In this document: positions 1-12,200 of the stretch, piece by piece
Layout of the letters: each line of letters begins with the position of its first letter
Numbering within the stretch: position 1 is the first letter of the stretch
Source of the DNA: Struthidea cinerea
Lineage: Eukaryota > Chordata > Aves > Passeriformes > Corcoracidae
Length of the DNA: 64,000 nucleotides
NCBI GenBank assembly: GCA_013397865.1
Contig: VZTI01001284.1
Span: 813,030 to 877,029, forward strand
Direction: 5' to 3'
Program-made: the position numbers and the translations under genes
The notes under the pieces: model-generated
Told to the model about the DNA's origin: nothing
Seen by the model: only the letters and a program-made list of their open reading frames with translations
The model's database searches: none

Positions 1-1640
1 TTTAGTGGGGAGTGGATTTATAAAATAAAGTATTGTACGGATGAGTGTAATCCAGTGAATGGTTTATGGACACACTCCTCCAGGGAGTGTTATAAGTTCA
101 CCACTGAGTGCTAGATTTTGCATTTGGATCTCTGATTTAACTGCAAGAGGTGTAAAAACTGATGCATCGAGCCAACTCCCTACTGGTTACACATCTAAGA
201 CTCAAGTGCTTCATTTGTTACTTTTAAAGCTATAGTAAATAATTTTAAACACCAGGTGAGGGGGTTTTTCTCTCTGTCTTTTTTTTTTTTTTTTTTTGGA
301 AGGCTTATTTTTTCCAATAAAGGAAAAATTTAAAGCAAATAAAACATTGGATGATATTGTTAGAAATTATATTGGCTTCAAACCTGTTTGTTTGAAACAG
401 TAGCTATATTGTATATTTTGGTAACTTTACTGACTTTTGTTCTCCTTCTATCTCTTTTTGGGGGTCAGCCATCACAAATGCAGAAGCTATGCGGATCTGG
501 AGATACGGTACTTTTTGTTGGATGGGAAGGATGGGTTGAATTAATACTAACATTTCGGCTGCTGGCATCACCATTGGTGCCTCAGAAGAAACAGCACAGC
601 TGCAAAAGCAGAGCAGATTCATAGAGTTTAAAGACAGAGATAATGGTTAGTGTTAGTTATTATTATTGTCATAGTTACTTTACTTTATTGCATCCCGGAG
701 TGCGGCTGATGCTCCATGAGAAGACTCTTAAGTCCTAGAATCAGAAGGTTTGGGATCTAAATGGAAAACTTAATGCACAGTTGAGGGGAGAACACTGTGC
801 TTTGGTGGAGAGGAGGATTATAGACACAAAGTAAATAAGTTGCTTCCTTTGGGTGTGCATTTGTCTTTAAATGCTAAAAATGTGTGGCCAGGCTTTTCAG
901 AGAGAGCATGTCATGTTCAGAGGCAGTGTGGTAGGTCTTTACAGTGAGGTAGGATGTGAGAAGGACTTTCTGTATAAATTTTGATAGTATGAGGATCTAC
1001 AACAACATGGTGTTATTGTGTAGTAAAGTTCATGGAGGGAGAAGGTTTTTGAAGGTTGGTGTCACTGCTGGGGTGGAAGAAAAGGAAGAAATACACTAAT
1101 AGAGAGATGTCACTGAAAAATGGTATTGGTGCCCTCTATTTATGGCCTTAGCAGCCCCCAAGCTTTTCTTGCAAGTGTTAAATGTCTTTATCTGGAGAAC
1201 CAATGCAATGAAAACTCCTCACTGTTGATAGGAGCTAGGAATGAAGATAGATGCATGAATGTAGGCTGACACAGGAGAGGAAGGCAGCTTGTGCATCAAG
1301 TTTTATCCCCTGCTGTTGCAGGATACTGAAGTCATGTAAATTTCTCAGCCTCCCATGTGGTAGGGTTTTCCTCCATCTCATTCCCGTGGGACAGTGGTTG
1401 GAGCATCTCGCCCTCCTCGTGGTTAGGCACGTGCTTGTGAATTCCATTCTTAGTGGATTCGCGGCCGAGTCTTAATCGTTTCTTCTTATGCCAGAATTGT
1501 CTTTTAACTTGAATAGCTTCTCTGACTCTCTGTTGCTTATCTCTCCTCCAACCCCCTGCAATTACACAGAAATTACATTCCTTCAAAATAGGTTACAAAA
1601 CCTTGCTTAAGGTTTGGGCCAGACTTATAGCTCAGTAGTT
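1..1640. other. unique non-coding stretch
   Basis: I see no gene in this stretch. It is AT-rich and holds only short chance ORFs. The one clear low-complexity feature is a run of 19 T at 279-297. Because the minus strand just downstream (1651-1734) carries LINE protein remains, the part between about 1230 and 1640 may also be decayed LINE sequence, but I cannot show it. Confidence 0.5.
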
Positions 1641-1650
1641 CACTTAGATA

Positions 1651-1734
1651 GGTTCCTCCCCCATTCTTAAGTACAGGTATTATGTTTGCTGCTTCTGTAG
1701 TCATTTGTATAACCTCTGACTGAAGAGATTTATT
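1651..1734 (-). mobile_element. relic of LINE reverse transcriptase (L3/CR1 type)
   Basis: Read on the minus strand, these 28 codons are open. They begin N-K-S-L-Q-S-E-V and continue to A-N-I-I-P-V-L-K-N-G. The CR1/L3 group of LINE reverse transcriptases has a very similar block near the start of the domain, of the form NKSLE-GEVP-DW--ANI-P--KKG, followed by a segment containing NYRPVSL. A weak counterpart, SYKSG, follows here. The W after the acidic residue is lost and the frame breaks soon after, so this is a fossil and makes no protein. The block is old: it keeps the pattern rather than the exact sequence. An alternative is chance similarity, but ten neighbouring positions agree in the right order. 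Confidence 0.58.
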
Positions 1735-2033
1735 AAAAACTGAAGTTTTCCAGTAAGTTGAACTGAGAGCACAAATCTTGTTCTAAAGTATTCAATTTTT
1801 TTCTGTGTATATATATAGAGAGAGAGTTTGAATCTTGAAATACTGTGTCTTGTACAATTCGCTTCCCTTCTCTGAAAGTTTTAGACCAAAATTGAATAAC
1901 TTCAGTGTGCATTTTCTGCCTTTTTCTCTCAACCTGTGTGGTTAAAAATGACAGTCCATGCAACATCTTAACCTGAGAGGGAGGAATGTTCTTCAGCTCC
2001 ATTTTAGGGATGGTCTTCTGGACTTGGAAAAAG

Positions 2034-2038
2034 GTAAG
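2034..2038. repeat. 5-bp target-site duplication, left copy
   Basis: GTAAG stands directly before the LTR start TGTCCCGG. The same five bases follow the LTR end at 2689-2693. A perfect 5-bp duplication marks the exact integration site. Confidence 0.85.
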
Positions 2039-2688
2039 TGTCCCGGTTTGGACAAATTTGGAGGAAAATATCCTCTGATAGAAAGCCGGTTACAACCACC
2101 CCTCCCCCCACCAGGTTTGGGAAAAAAGAAATTTTCCTCGAAGGAAAGTGAAAGAGATAAAAACTATTTATTTAACAAATGCACAGGAAAGGAATAATAA
2201 TGCTAAATAATGAAATCTCTCCCTTTGGAGAGAAACCTGGGAAGATTTCAGAGTCCTTCTGTAGGTGTGGCCTCTCTCCTCCTCTGAGCTGGCTCGGTGA
2301 GGGCGTGGGCCCACCTCTGGGCCTTGGGGAAATATTCTCCTGAGGTGTTCTGATGTTGTTGAAACAGTCCAGAAGAGAAAAAAGGGAAAAACCAAAGTCC
2401 CAGGAAAACAAAGTTCAACTCTCCATCTCTCTCTCTGGAGAAAAGGAGCCAAAAAAAAAAAAAAAAAAACTGGCTGAGAAGCAAGAAGGGTACTCCCTCC
2501 ACTCTTGCTGCCACGGAAGCAGAGGAGTGTGGATTGGTGTCCTTGAGACAACTGCTTTGAAAAGTTCGCTCAGTTTTTTTTCTCTCCCCCCTCTCAGGCT
2601 CAGTTTAAAGGCACAGAAAAGGCACAAAATTAATTTCTGGGCATAGAGCAACAACAGGGGATACACATAATGAAGTCACCCCAAGACA
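2039..2688 (-). mobile_element. solo LTR of an avian endogenous retrovirus
   Basis: This 650-bp element starts TGTCCCGG and ends CCAAGACA, so its ends carry the TG...CA rule and a short inverted TGTC/GACA. It is flanked on both sides by GTAAG. No second LTR or internal gag/pol sequence is nearby, so it is a solo LTR left by recombination between the two LTRs of a provirus. I place it on the minus strand because AATAAA lies at 2167-2172 on that strand, about 130 bp before the LTR end, where a retroviral poly(A) signal is expected. The U3 part on that strand then includes a run of 19 T (2451-2469 as A on the plus strand). The perfect duplication and crisp ends make it the youngest clear insertion here. 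The ORFs inside it are chance. From memory it resembles passerine LTRs; the family name needs a library search. Confidence 0.85.
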
Positions 2689-2693
2689 GTAAG
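2689..2693. repeat. 5-bp target-site duplication, right copy
   Basis: GTAAG directly after the LTR end, identical to 2034-2038. Confidence 0.85.
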
Positions 2694-3140
2694 GAACTGT
2701 GGGAAGGCAAAGGAAATCTTTGGAGTAGGAGGCAAACATCAAGGGAAATAAAAAGGCAGGGAACTGAAGACTAAAGTCATTACATGTTGTGATTTTTCTG
2801 AAATGTTTTAATTCCCCAAACTGCAAGCAATGATAAGAAAATTCCCTGTTGTCTTTCACTTAGAAAAATCCAGAATTAAAACTCTGGACATTTATACATA
2901 AATTGAACTGCAGGTGCACTTTTGCAGGGGAGGGGAAAGGATCTTAACGAAGTCTGTAAAAATGAACGAGAAAATTCTGTGGAGACTACACAAAAATAAT
3001 ATATTTTCCTGAAACAGTGTGGGATAACTCCATAGGTCATCTCTTCATCTGAATGCTGGTTATTCAGCTTTCCCAAGTGAAGACTACTTAGATTCCAATG
3101 TGTCGCATGCGAAACAACTGATGAGGGTACAGTTTCCAAA

Positions 3141-3184
3141 TTTTTTTTTTTTTTTCCCCCTACAGCAAGAATTATTTTTTTTTT
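3141..3184. repeat. T-rich low-complexity tract
   Basis: Two T runs (3141-3155 and about 3175-3184) separated by a short C-rich segment. No attached retrotransposed copy is recognisable. Confidence 0.8.
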
Positions 3185-3477
3185 CTCCCAATACCCTGGA
3201 AGATTTTTGAATAGAAGTATTATTGCAGTCGGTGTGTCATTTTACTGTACTTCAGTTCATTTAGTCCCAGGTGTACTACGTGTGTGTTCGTTCTAGGGGA
3301 GGGCATGGGAGCCTTGCCAAGCCCTTCAGTTATTCTTGGCTCAGAGCCTAAGCACTACATTTTTCTAACTTATGAAATGAATTTCAACTTGTAACCTGTG
3401 GCAGTTTCAAGGTCATGATTGGAAGGTGTCAGGTGTGCTTTAAGAATAGCTCAGCAAGGAAAAGACCTATTTAAAAA

Positions 3478-3512
3478 GTTTCTTTTTGTTTCCTTTCTTT
3501 TTTTTTTCCCTC

Positions 3513-3542
<30 letters not shown>
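3478..3542. repeat. pyrimidine-rich / poly(T) tract
   Basis: Sixty-odd bases made almost only of T with a few C, ending in a T run of about 19. It may be the poly(A) tail of an old minus-strand retrocopy, but the sequence to its right does not resemble a known element. Confidence 0.85.
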
Positions 3543-3545
<3 letters not shown>

Positions 3546-3589
3546 TAATTGCTGGCTAACAAATAGCCCAGAAAGCAAACTAGCATGAA

Positions 3590-3790
3590 CTCTTCAACAC
3601 CTCTCCAGATTCAACAAGACTGACATTTATAGCTTTATTGTAGCAGAGACATGGCATTTCGATTCAGATTGTTTGGACTGCAGAGTGTCAGTATAAATAG
3701 CTATGATTGACTTTTGTATGGAGCACATCTGGAAGCAATTTATGGCATTCCAGCTAGATTAAAGCATGTTTTAAAGGCATTTCACCAGTC
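3590..3790. promoter_or_regulatory. candidate conserved non-coding element
   Basis: Repeat-free and of mixed composition, with TATAAATA-like and GATTGA-type motifs and no reading frame. This texture, intact beside low-complexity tracts, is what conserved enhancers in deserts often look like. No alignment was possible, so this is only a candidate. Confidence 0.22.
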
Positions 3791-6780
3791 TTTTTTTCCT
3801 TCTTTTTTTCTGGCTATGGTGAATAAAGTTTCAAAGACAGTTTAGCTGCTGTTTCTGTTAATGTGGACCATAGTGAAGTCAAATTAAGGGCAACTGGGGA
3901 AAACGGTGCATTTGTTTGTTTTTGTTTGTTTTGCTTTGTTTCCCAGAATAGAAAAACCCTGAAGTGAGTACAACTGGAGCTATATTCTCCTTTGGAAGGT
4001 AAGATACGGCATTTGACACCAGGATGCTTACACTCTGAAAGCCAGTGAACTAAACAAACTTGAGGTGCGGGAAGTATGGACTCAAAGCACAAATTTGAGA
4101 GACTTAAATATTTGCTAGTGGAGGCTGAAAAGATGGGGCACAAGAACCACCTCATTATTTTTGAAGTATATGAAAGGTACAGAACCAAAGAAGACAAAGA
4201 AGAGAAATCATTTAGCGTGACCCACTGTGATGTAGTTGGGATAATACGAGGAAATTAAACTCATGAAAATGGAAGCTGGCTGGAAAAGAGGTTTGCCTAA
4301 AAGGGCTGTTTCACTATAGTGTGGAGATGAAGCAGGGATAGCAAAATGAACTCGTGCTGCAGAGTGTACTGGTTTGTGAGCACTTTTTGTCTCTGCAGTA
4401 GACCCAGTGGCTTGCTAAAGATTTCCTGCTTGTGGTTGCGGTGAACTGGGTTAAAGGTTTGAGCAGCACAGTTTCTCTAAATGCTGCTGGGGCTGTGGGG
4501 CCGGCTGCTGTTGGAACATGTTGGGAAAAACCTACTGTGAAGCAGCAAAAAGCTGAAAATGCTGCCACTGACACTGTCACCACGGCCCATTGGGTCTGAC
4601 TGGTGAGGTTGTCTCCTCCAGTCTTTGTAGGGATGTGTGGGTGTTGCTGGTCCATTTCCGTTTCTATTTACAGAGTGGGACTGCCTGTTCCTTTTTTCTC
4701 GTGGTGTTTTTCTGGCAGCACAATACACATGTCAGGTGTGCTGTCTGCAGAGATACCTGTGGTCAGAGATGGGGCTTCAACAAAAGTGGGCAAAGGATGA
4801 CCTTTAGCCTGTCTGGTTTGCCTGAGCTATGAAGAAAGGGTAGCATGGGCATAGACTTGAACGCAGGAGAGCCTATCTCCAAGCTAGCCAGTGACTGTGT
4901 TGCTCCATTTTTACTGAACAAGCTCAAATAATCCTGTTTTGTAAGCATTATTCCATGCTGTCGGAAGTGGAGGTGAAAAGTACAATGTCTAGTTCAGTTT
5001 CTCATGTCCTTGACCAGTGCTGTGAACGTATGAGCTTCTTTGGTTCTACCTTTAAAAAAGTATTTAGGATGATAACATAAAATGGGCAAGCAAGAAGAAA
5101 AAAAGAGGGTCTGAAACTATTAAGGTAGATAAATGCAGTTTGAAATTAATATAGGGAGGAGTATGAGAGCACATGACTTCTTGGTAGGAGCTGTCTGCTG
5201 TGAGGATAAATAAAGAGAAGAAAAGAATTGTAAAAGTCATGAAGGGGGGATATTGCTTTGGCAGCTAGCTTGGTGGCAAAAGTGCTTGGTAGATAATTTT
5301 TTTTTAAATGCTGTAACTTAATTTTTTACTGCGCTTCTGGCCTACCTCATGCCAAATATGAGGTTACATGTATCATGACATATTTTATTTCAATTTGTTT
5401 TATTCCAGTCTTAATAAATCCCACTTTTAGTTTGTCCATATGAGTCTCAAACTGCCCTCTAGGAATTTTATGCAGACTGCAGGGGAAAGGTTAAACAATA
5501 TTCAGCCTTCAAGAAGTGGCAATGACAATGAGCTCCCTGAGCTTAACCCACTTGGATCTTTTCCCAGCCAAGACAGAGCACAGACAATATGCACAAAAAG
5601 GATGTTGGTGCTCTGTGAGGTTCTGGAGTCTGGCAGGTGCATGATGATTGTGTAATTACTCTTGCAGGACTAAGTTTAAGAGTTCATTGAAATATTTCAT
5701 ACGTGGGGAAAGAGTGTGTTTGCATGCGTAAAATCTTCATTATATATCAACAAAAACAGTTGGTAGAAAGTTTTTATTTGAAAGTACATATATTTAGAGT
5801 TCGGCTTAATCCTTTTGAAGGCAGTGAATGGGTGGACTCGCTTTCTTTGTTAAGCAAAGAGTTTCTGTGCCATCTTGTGTGTCACCTGGGCTCACTTTTA
5901 TAGTACCAGAAGTCTGTGTTGTTCAGATTTTGCATCTGAATAACTTGCTATGAAATTTTGTGCCATGACAGAGTGTGCCTCGCGCTTCAGCATCTGAGCT
6001 TTATTTGTTAAAAAAAAATCGTTCTGGTTCTCTTGCTTGTGAAGATAGACATTATGCCTTAAACAAGAGGTGCTAAACCAGTGCACTGCTCTTCCCAAAT
6101 TTTCACGCAGCCTGGAGGAAGAGGCATCCAATTTGAATCGTTCAGTCCCTGTTAGCATGGGAGCTCTTGAATGCTACTTCACATGGTACCGTTGCTCATT
6201 TCCCACGTTTGGAAGTAACATCATCAATATTAAAGGCTTTTCTAGCAGTTGGAGGGAAGAGTGGAATTGCCTTACAGCTGGGTGCTGCCTAAACAGTGTT
6301 GGGACCCACTGAATACCCTCCCAGTTCCCACAGTTTAGCCATAACCACTGGCATAAATTGCTTTGGGTACTCCCAAATGTGACATTGAAATACTCATAAC
6401 AACAACTTAAGTCTTGTAGGCACCTTCCTTTGTCACTACCAACAACTAGAAATAGACAGGGCTACACTTGCGAACCTGCTGAGGTGCTGGAAGTTTTCAC
6501 AATGGGTATTTTGTGATACTTTTCAAAGTTCCTGAACTGGTTCAGTTTTGCATAAGGATTTGTATATACTTTTGTAAAAAAAAAAAGAAAAAAGAAAAAA
6601 GAGCAGCGTTTTGGTGCTGCATCACCTCTGACATCAACAGTACTTGTGATGGCTTCAGCAGAGCAAGGATTCTTTTCCCCCCTCCTTCCAGCAGCGTTCC
6701 TACTCACAGCCTGCAGCCTTTCTGAGCAGTCAGCAGGAATAACCAGCGCGGCCAGCACTGCATTCGTGCGTGGGCCCTGG
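3791..6780. other. unique non-coding stretch
   Basis: No gene or repeat family recognised. It contains a 60-codon ORF at 4076-4258 and other short ORFs of no recognisable family, plus an A-rich tract near 6577-6600. Confidence 0.5.
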
Positions 6781-6959
6781 AAGAAAACACACAGAAAATG
6801 GGTGTAATTGGTTTATGCTGCCTGATTAATTTATTACTTATTTCCTGACAAGTTCATTGAAATGTAATTTTCTGAGTGGTGATAATATCCACAGAGTAAA
6901 AGATGGAGGAAGGACAAGTTGAGAATACTAAATCATGAGCAGTATTGTAGCAGGGAGAC

Positions 6960-7090
6960 TTTGTTGGGCTTTTCATTAGAGATTGCATTCTGTTATTATG
7001 CGGCCTCATTAGTTATGCTGATTGAGGCAGGGGAAACTTTAATGACTGCTATGTTAGGCATTGGAAACATATTTTAACTTACTGATGTAG
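6960..7090. promoter_or_regulatory. candidate conserved non-coding element
   Basis: Repeat-free, with several ATTA/TAAT cores (CATTAGAG, CTCATTAGTTATG, TTTAATGACT) that could bind homeodomain proteins. No ORF. Texture only; conservation not tested. Confidence 0.25.
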
Positions 7091-7309
7091 AATATGGAAA
7101 ATAATTGCTGGAGCTGTGTTAGCAGGATGGATAGGGGCACCTTAGACTCTCCATTACTCTCAGAAATGGAGAGCTCAGAGATTGCTCTCGTTATGGATGG
7201 TAGCTGACTTTTTTGGTGTTTTTGTTGTTACAGCTTTATAGAGTACGCTTTTTATTGTTTTCAATGGCTTTATTCTTTTTAATGCTGAATTCTCAAGCTA
7301 CCTTGTAGG

Positions 7310-7440
7310 TTGTTATTAGCTGTCCTGTAAAATTCACAAGCTTGCTTCGCGTGATGCAATTATTTAGCGGTCACATAAAATGTATATCTGGTCATCTCTT
7401 ATCAGGCTCATTTAAACAAAGATATTTAAAACTGACATTC
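7310..7440. promoter_or_regulatory. candidate conserved non-coding element
   Basis: Contains GCAATTATTTAGC, a CGCGTGATG segment with two CpGs in otherwise CpG-poor sequence, and AACAAAG (SOX/TCF-like). It has no ORF and no repeat. Retained CpGs in an AT-rich desert hint at constraint. Inference only. Confidence 0.28.
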
Positions 7441-8394
7441 CTACACAAGTGTCTAATTTACAAATAGCAGTAAATAGTCCAGGCAGTGTGCCAGAGACAC
7501 CCACGGAGGCTTGTAACCTGATGCTGACTGCAGTGGATGAGGACTGTGACAATTCCATGCTTTTTTAATAATTAAAACATTGAACTGTTCTTGTCCCTGA
7601 TCCAAAACAGTGTTGGTAGGATCGATGTTTAAATCAGACACTATATGGCTGCCGAGTGGACTTACTCCTAATGTAAGCTCACCAGCAGTTTTCAAATAAT
7701 TTTCTGTGTGGATTTTCTTAGTTTGGGATTGACATTAATCTGCAGAACACGTATTTTTTATATACATACATGCATCAATGGAAAGTATTATTTTGTGTGT
7801 TTTAATAAAACAGTAACATTTATAAACATAAATGTTGCCTGTTCACCAAAAAAGGTGTAATGCAAATTAAAATCAACATTTTATGAGGAAAGAGTTGACA
7901 GGAGGTATGTGAGTTCGCTTAATAAGAGCTACATTTTTTTTTTTTTTAGTATTTCAAAGAGGCTATTTGTAATGTCAGCCAAAAAGCTTTATAAATAAAT
8001 GAGACATTAGACTTACAACAGAAAACAGTATAAATTACATCAACGATGATGATTACCCATTTCACTGACAGGCATGTGTAACATTTTATTTGTGTTTGAA
8101 CTGAAGGAGTCTGATGGTGTATTTTAGAAATAGGTAATGAAGAATTAATTGTTTCTTTATTAATATTAGTGACGTTTAATGGTAATATATCCTCTCACTC
8201 TTAGAATAGATGTGTGGGTGACATTGTTCAGAAGTGCTTTCCAATTATTTTAACAGAAACCATATGTACAGAGGGTAGGCGAAGTGCAGGATATCAAGTC
8301 TAGGTAATTGATGCTATGCAGACTTTATAGACTTTCTCATTTCATTTTTAATTAAAGTTTCAGTGCAATAGAATCCTTTAAAGTAAATTAAAAT

Positions 8395-8515
8395 TAATCA
8401 TCAGTAGGTAAAGCTGCTCTGCGGAGAACATAAAGCCGCCAAAACTCTTTTTCATACTGTGCATGTATTGATCAATCAGTCAATATTAATTGATTAATAT
8501 GTAAATGTACCATGT
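8395..8515. promoter_or_regulatory. candidate enhancer with near-perfect palindrome
   Basis: At 8483-8500 ATATTAAT and ATTAATAT form an 8+8-bp inverted repeat with a 2-bp spacer, the kind of paired ATTA site used by homeodomain dimers. Just upstream is TTGATCAA, itself a palindrome, and TGATTAAT fits a PBX/HOX-like site. GCCGCC at about 8436 adds retained CpG. There is no reading frame. Binding is not shown; this is motif reading only. Confidence 0.3.
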
Positions 8516-9184
8516 GAACTATTTGGGAAACCTAAAAAATGTTGGATGTGAATCCTATTAGGGCAACAGTTATTTTGTCATGGGTGTCAATCAATAAATA
8601 CTTAAGTAGATTACAGATCCAATATAAATTGTACCAGTTCAACTATGTGATTGCATTTCAAAAACTCTACATGGTTATCTTTCAAAAGATTTTTTTATGC
8701 CATTTCGCTTTTTGTTCATGTTGCAATATTCCTTTTTACAGTGATGATCTTTGAGATCATCAGTATTGAATGGTACATGAAAATGACTTTTAAAAATTGC
8801 TTTTAAAAATATGCATGTATGTCTTTTGATGAAACTTGTTGTATTTTTTTTTGTTAGGAATCTGTATTTTCCACTGAAGGAGATTCCCTTTAAATGAAGT
8901 AGTGAATCAAGTTAACTTTTCAGTAATTCAGTGGTGTGTGATAAAATATTGTGAATTGCTATAAAGGAAAAGTCACAGATTTTATTTAGATAAAAATCTT
9001 GCTGGCGTTAGAAGATGAAATCCTGACACTGTTGAAATCATTGTAAAATATCCTGTTGAGTTCAATGGCATTAACAGTTTCACCTTCTGAGTTTGTTGAA
9101 AGTAAGGCTAACATGTTAGGAATTAAGATAAGGTGATCTGAGCTTTAAACTTCCTCAGAACCTTCTGCAAATCCAAACCATATT

Positions 9185-9275
9185 TCTTTGTACCTCAGCT
9201 GCCTGGATGGAAAATGGTGATAATAATTTCTTACATCATAGAAATGCTGAAGAGAGAAACTAAAAGCTGACAGGT
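9185..9275 (-). mobile_element. ancient MIR/L2-type element, antisense
   Basis: The plus strand reads TTTGTACCTCAGCTGCCTGG, then GGAAAATGGTGATAATAAT and TTACATCATAG. This follows the antisense MIR/L2 pattern of 'CCTCAGTTTCC-CATCTGTAAAATGGG-ATAATAAT---CTACCTCATAG' in the right order and spacing. A further weak match (GTGCTGCATAAATAGCAAC, about 9358-9376) may belong to the same SINE. Such elements predate the split of birds and mammals. No coding capacity. Confidence 0.6.
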
Positions 9276-12200
9276 TTTGCGTTTTTTTTTCATGTTCTGG
9301 TGAGTTTGGAATTGTGCAAGTATGTAGGTGGGTTCAACAAGTACCCACAATGTCTGGGTGCTGCATAAATAGCAACCTAGGAATTGTGTGTGTTGTCCAG
9401 ATAACTCCCTAATTCATGGAAAGCACAAAAATAACTTTGTACCTAGGAAGTTGTCACAATGTTCACTGAGTGGCACAATTTAACTGTGTTGTGAGATACA
9501 ACAAATACTGGATAGGCGAGAGAACCTTTCCTGTGTCTTTCACATTTGTTCTCTGTTGACAAGGAGAAAGATGAGCAGATGATGAGCTAATTTAAGCACA
9601 TGCTGAACTTTAAGCGTATAACTAAGCCATGTGTTTAAATGCATGTTTTCCTGGGCTGAGGACCTGCAGCTCTTGCTCAAAGAGCAGGATCTAAAGAGAT
9701 CCAAGCCGTGATAAGACATAAGGACTTAGCACACAGCCCTTTTTCATTGAAGATGTAAATTCTAAGGTAAAACAAAATTCCATTGTGCAAGCCCTATGGT
9801 TTTTCTTTGTCATACTAATAAAGTTCTGCTTGGGAATGGTAAAATACCTCCTTTTTGTTCATGCACCTGTGTGAGGTTTAATTCAGGTTAGAGAGCCTGA
9901 GCACTGTGGGGGTTTCGGGTTTGGTGGTAATGAAAAACAGATAATCCGCATGGTTTTGTGCAAACAAGAAGGGCATGTAGAGGGCGTGTGACTGAGTGAG
10001 TTGGGCTGACAGTATTTTTAATGATACAAGAATAATAAAATAATCCTTTACTTTCTTCAGTCACCCATTTATTGGGCACTAAGAACAATTAAATATGGGA
10101 AATAAAATCGAATGGCCTTTTAAGCAATCAATGTAAACTTCTGTACTGAATTACTGAAGAATAAAAATACACTGTGTCATCAGTCTTCAAATACCTCGCT
10201 CATTAAAAGGTTGTGCACTGACCTCTGAGCCCTAATCCTCTGGATTATTAGTATTAATTTCTTTTTCTTTTTTGTCTTTTTCATTTTTTTACAGGACAGA
10301 GGGAGTCAGTTTCCACATCTATCAAATTAGGGCTTGGCTTTAAGAAAACAAGTTATGTGATATTTAGTTTGAAAGGAGAAAGAACGTGGTTCTGTCTCTC
10401 TGCATTGTTTGTGTGGTGTGCATGTAAATTTAACATTTTAAAGGGGTGGTGGTTTTGTTTTTAAAGAAGAAGAAGGACCTGACTTTTTCAGTGTGTCAGG
10501 TATCCATCCAAACAGGGTTATGAGCCCAGGTTTCAGCCTGTGCCTGCTCCCCGGGCTGCAGAAGCTTGGGGCGGGAGAGCTGATGTGCTTCACTGGTCAC
10601 AGAGGGGACTCCGGGAGCCAGAGCAGCTCCGGCAGCCGGAGGGTTTCTCTCCCACGTGCATCTGCCCATTGCATGACCCAGCTACTTGGTTCCTCGGTGA
10701 ACTATGGGATGATGGGTCATAGCACCGCAAGGAACAAATCTTCAGCCTTAGTGAGATCTCGGTGACTTGAAAGTACGTGGCTGCTGCTGGCGGGTGGAAA
10801 GCTGGTTTATTTTCAAGCCAGTAGCTCACAGTGTTGATTTTCATCTGGTTTTCCACAGCCCTTTCTTTTTTTTGTTCTCTCTCTGCTAGCAGCCAAATAT
10901 TACTTAGGTATTTTGTTGCTCTCTGTTTCTGCCTGGTTGTCATCTCACAGCAGTAGTTCCAGCAGAATGAACTTACTGGTGCATGCCTCGTGTGTTGTGG
11001 CATGGCACTGAACTGCTCCACTGCAGAGTTTTAGGGGGATCATGATCGCCTAAAAAACTTTTCTTTGCAGAGTTGAAAGCGGTGAGCTACTTATGTGGCA
11101 AGGGGGGGTCTTTGCGGGTAAAGGAAAACCATTTTAGCCATACCAAAATGTTGAAGAACAGAGCAGGGTACCCTCTTGGGGTGAGAGCAGCAAAGGTGAT
11201 TCCTTCCATGGTTGAACTTCAAGAAAGGTAGTTGTCATGGTTTATGTTCTTTTTATTAGTGAGTATGCTCTCCAGGGCTCAGTCTCTCTGTGACCTGTGC
11301 ATAGGCTCAAGCCTAAGCCATAGGTTCAGTAGTAAATTGTCTTCAAGTTCACTTTTTGGGGAAATCGAGTGCCATGCCATTTCCACTGCCTGGATGGATG
11401 AGTGCTGTGATGGCGTGGTGGCTGTGCCTTCATTATCCTAAGCATTTTTGTGACCACCACTGGTTTCCCTTTCCAAGTTGTAAGTGGTTGGTAGAGCATT
11501 TTTCTCTGCAGTCAGTATTGGCACTGCCTGTTTGCAGCTATAGCAAGTCTGGGTATCTTTCTAGTGCCTGCAGTGCATTTGCAGTGGGACAGCTTTAAAA
11601 GGCTCAGCAGTAATTGCCTGGTATTCATTGATTCATCTTGTATTTATTGTGGTGACTTTAACAAAGCTGATCTCATTTCATATTCATCCCAGTGTTCATA
11701 CACAATGTTTCACTATAATTCATCTTCATTTAATGGGAATGTTGCCCTGAAACCTTTTTGCTCAGAGGGAAATCTGGATTTGTCTCATCACTGTTTTACC
11801 CAAAGCAGATTTGTCAGTCAGGAAAATTTTTCACAGGAATGCTAACATTGATGTGTGAAGCAGATTCAATTGCTGGAAATCAGAATAGAAAGGAAAAAAA
11901 AGTTTATTTCTGTATCTAGGAAGAGAAGCAGTAGGAGACAAACTATTGAAGAGTTCTGAACAGGCTTATGAAATAGCTATAAATCCATATAAATCACTTT
12001 TAAAAGGCATATTACCTATTTCTAATTTCATCAGCCAAACTCTGAACTGTAGTTGAAAACACTGCCTTTCCTTTCTTCTGGTATTTTCATAGGTCAGTGA
12101 CTTGATGGTAAGTAATATTTCAGGTATTTTGCAGGATAAGAAGCTAAGCAGTTGTAATGCCTGTCACAACTGCCTTTGCTAACAATACATAAGATATTTA

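Noticed and set aside
2168..2551. 127-codon minus-strand ORF
   Set aside because: Lies wholly inside the LTR and crosses its homopolymer; LTRs of this kind do not encode protein.
4076..4258. 60-codon ORF rich in Lys and Glu
   Set aside because: Looks protein-like in composition but matches nothing I know and has no exon signals.
10303..10330. MIR-like phrase GTCAGTTTCCACATCTATCA
   Set aside because: Too short to separate from chance; no flanking family landmarks.
10590..11021. 143-codon minus-strand ORF
   Set aside because: No family recognised and no supporting context.
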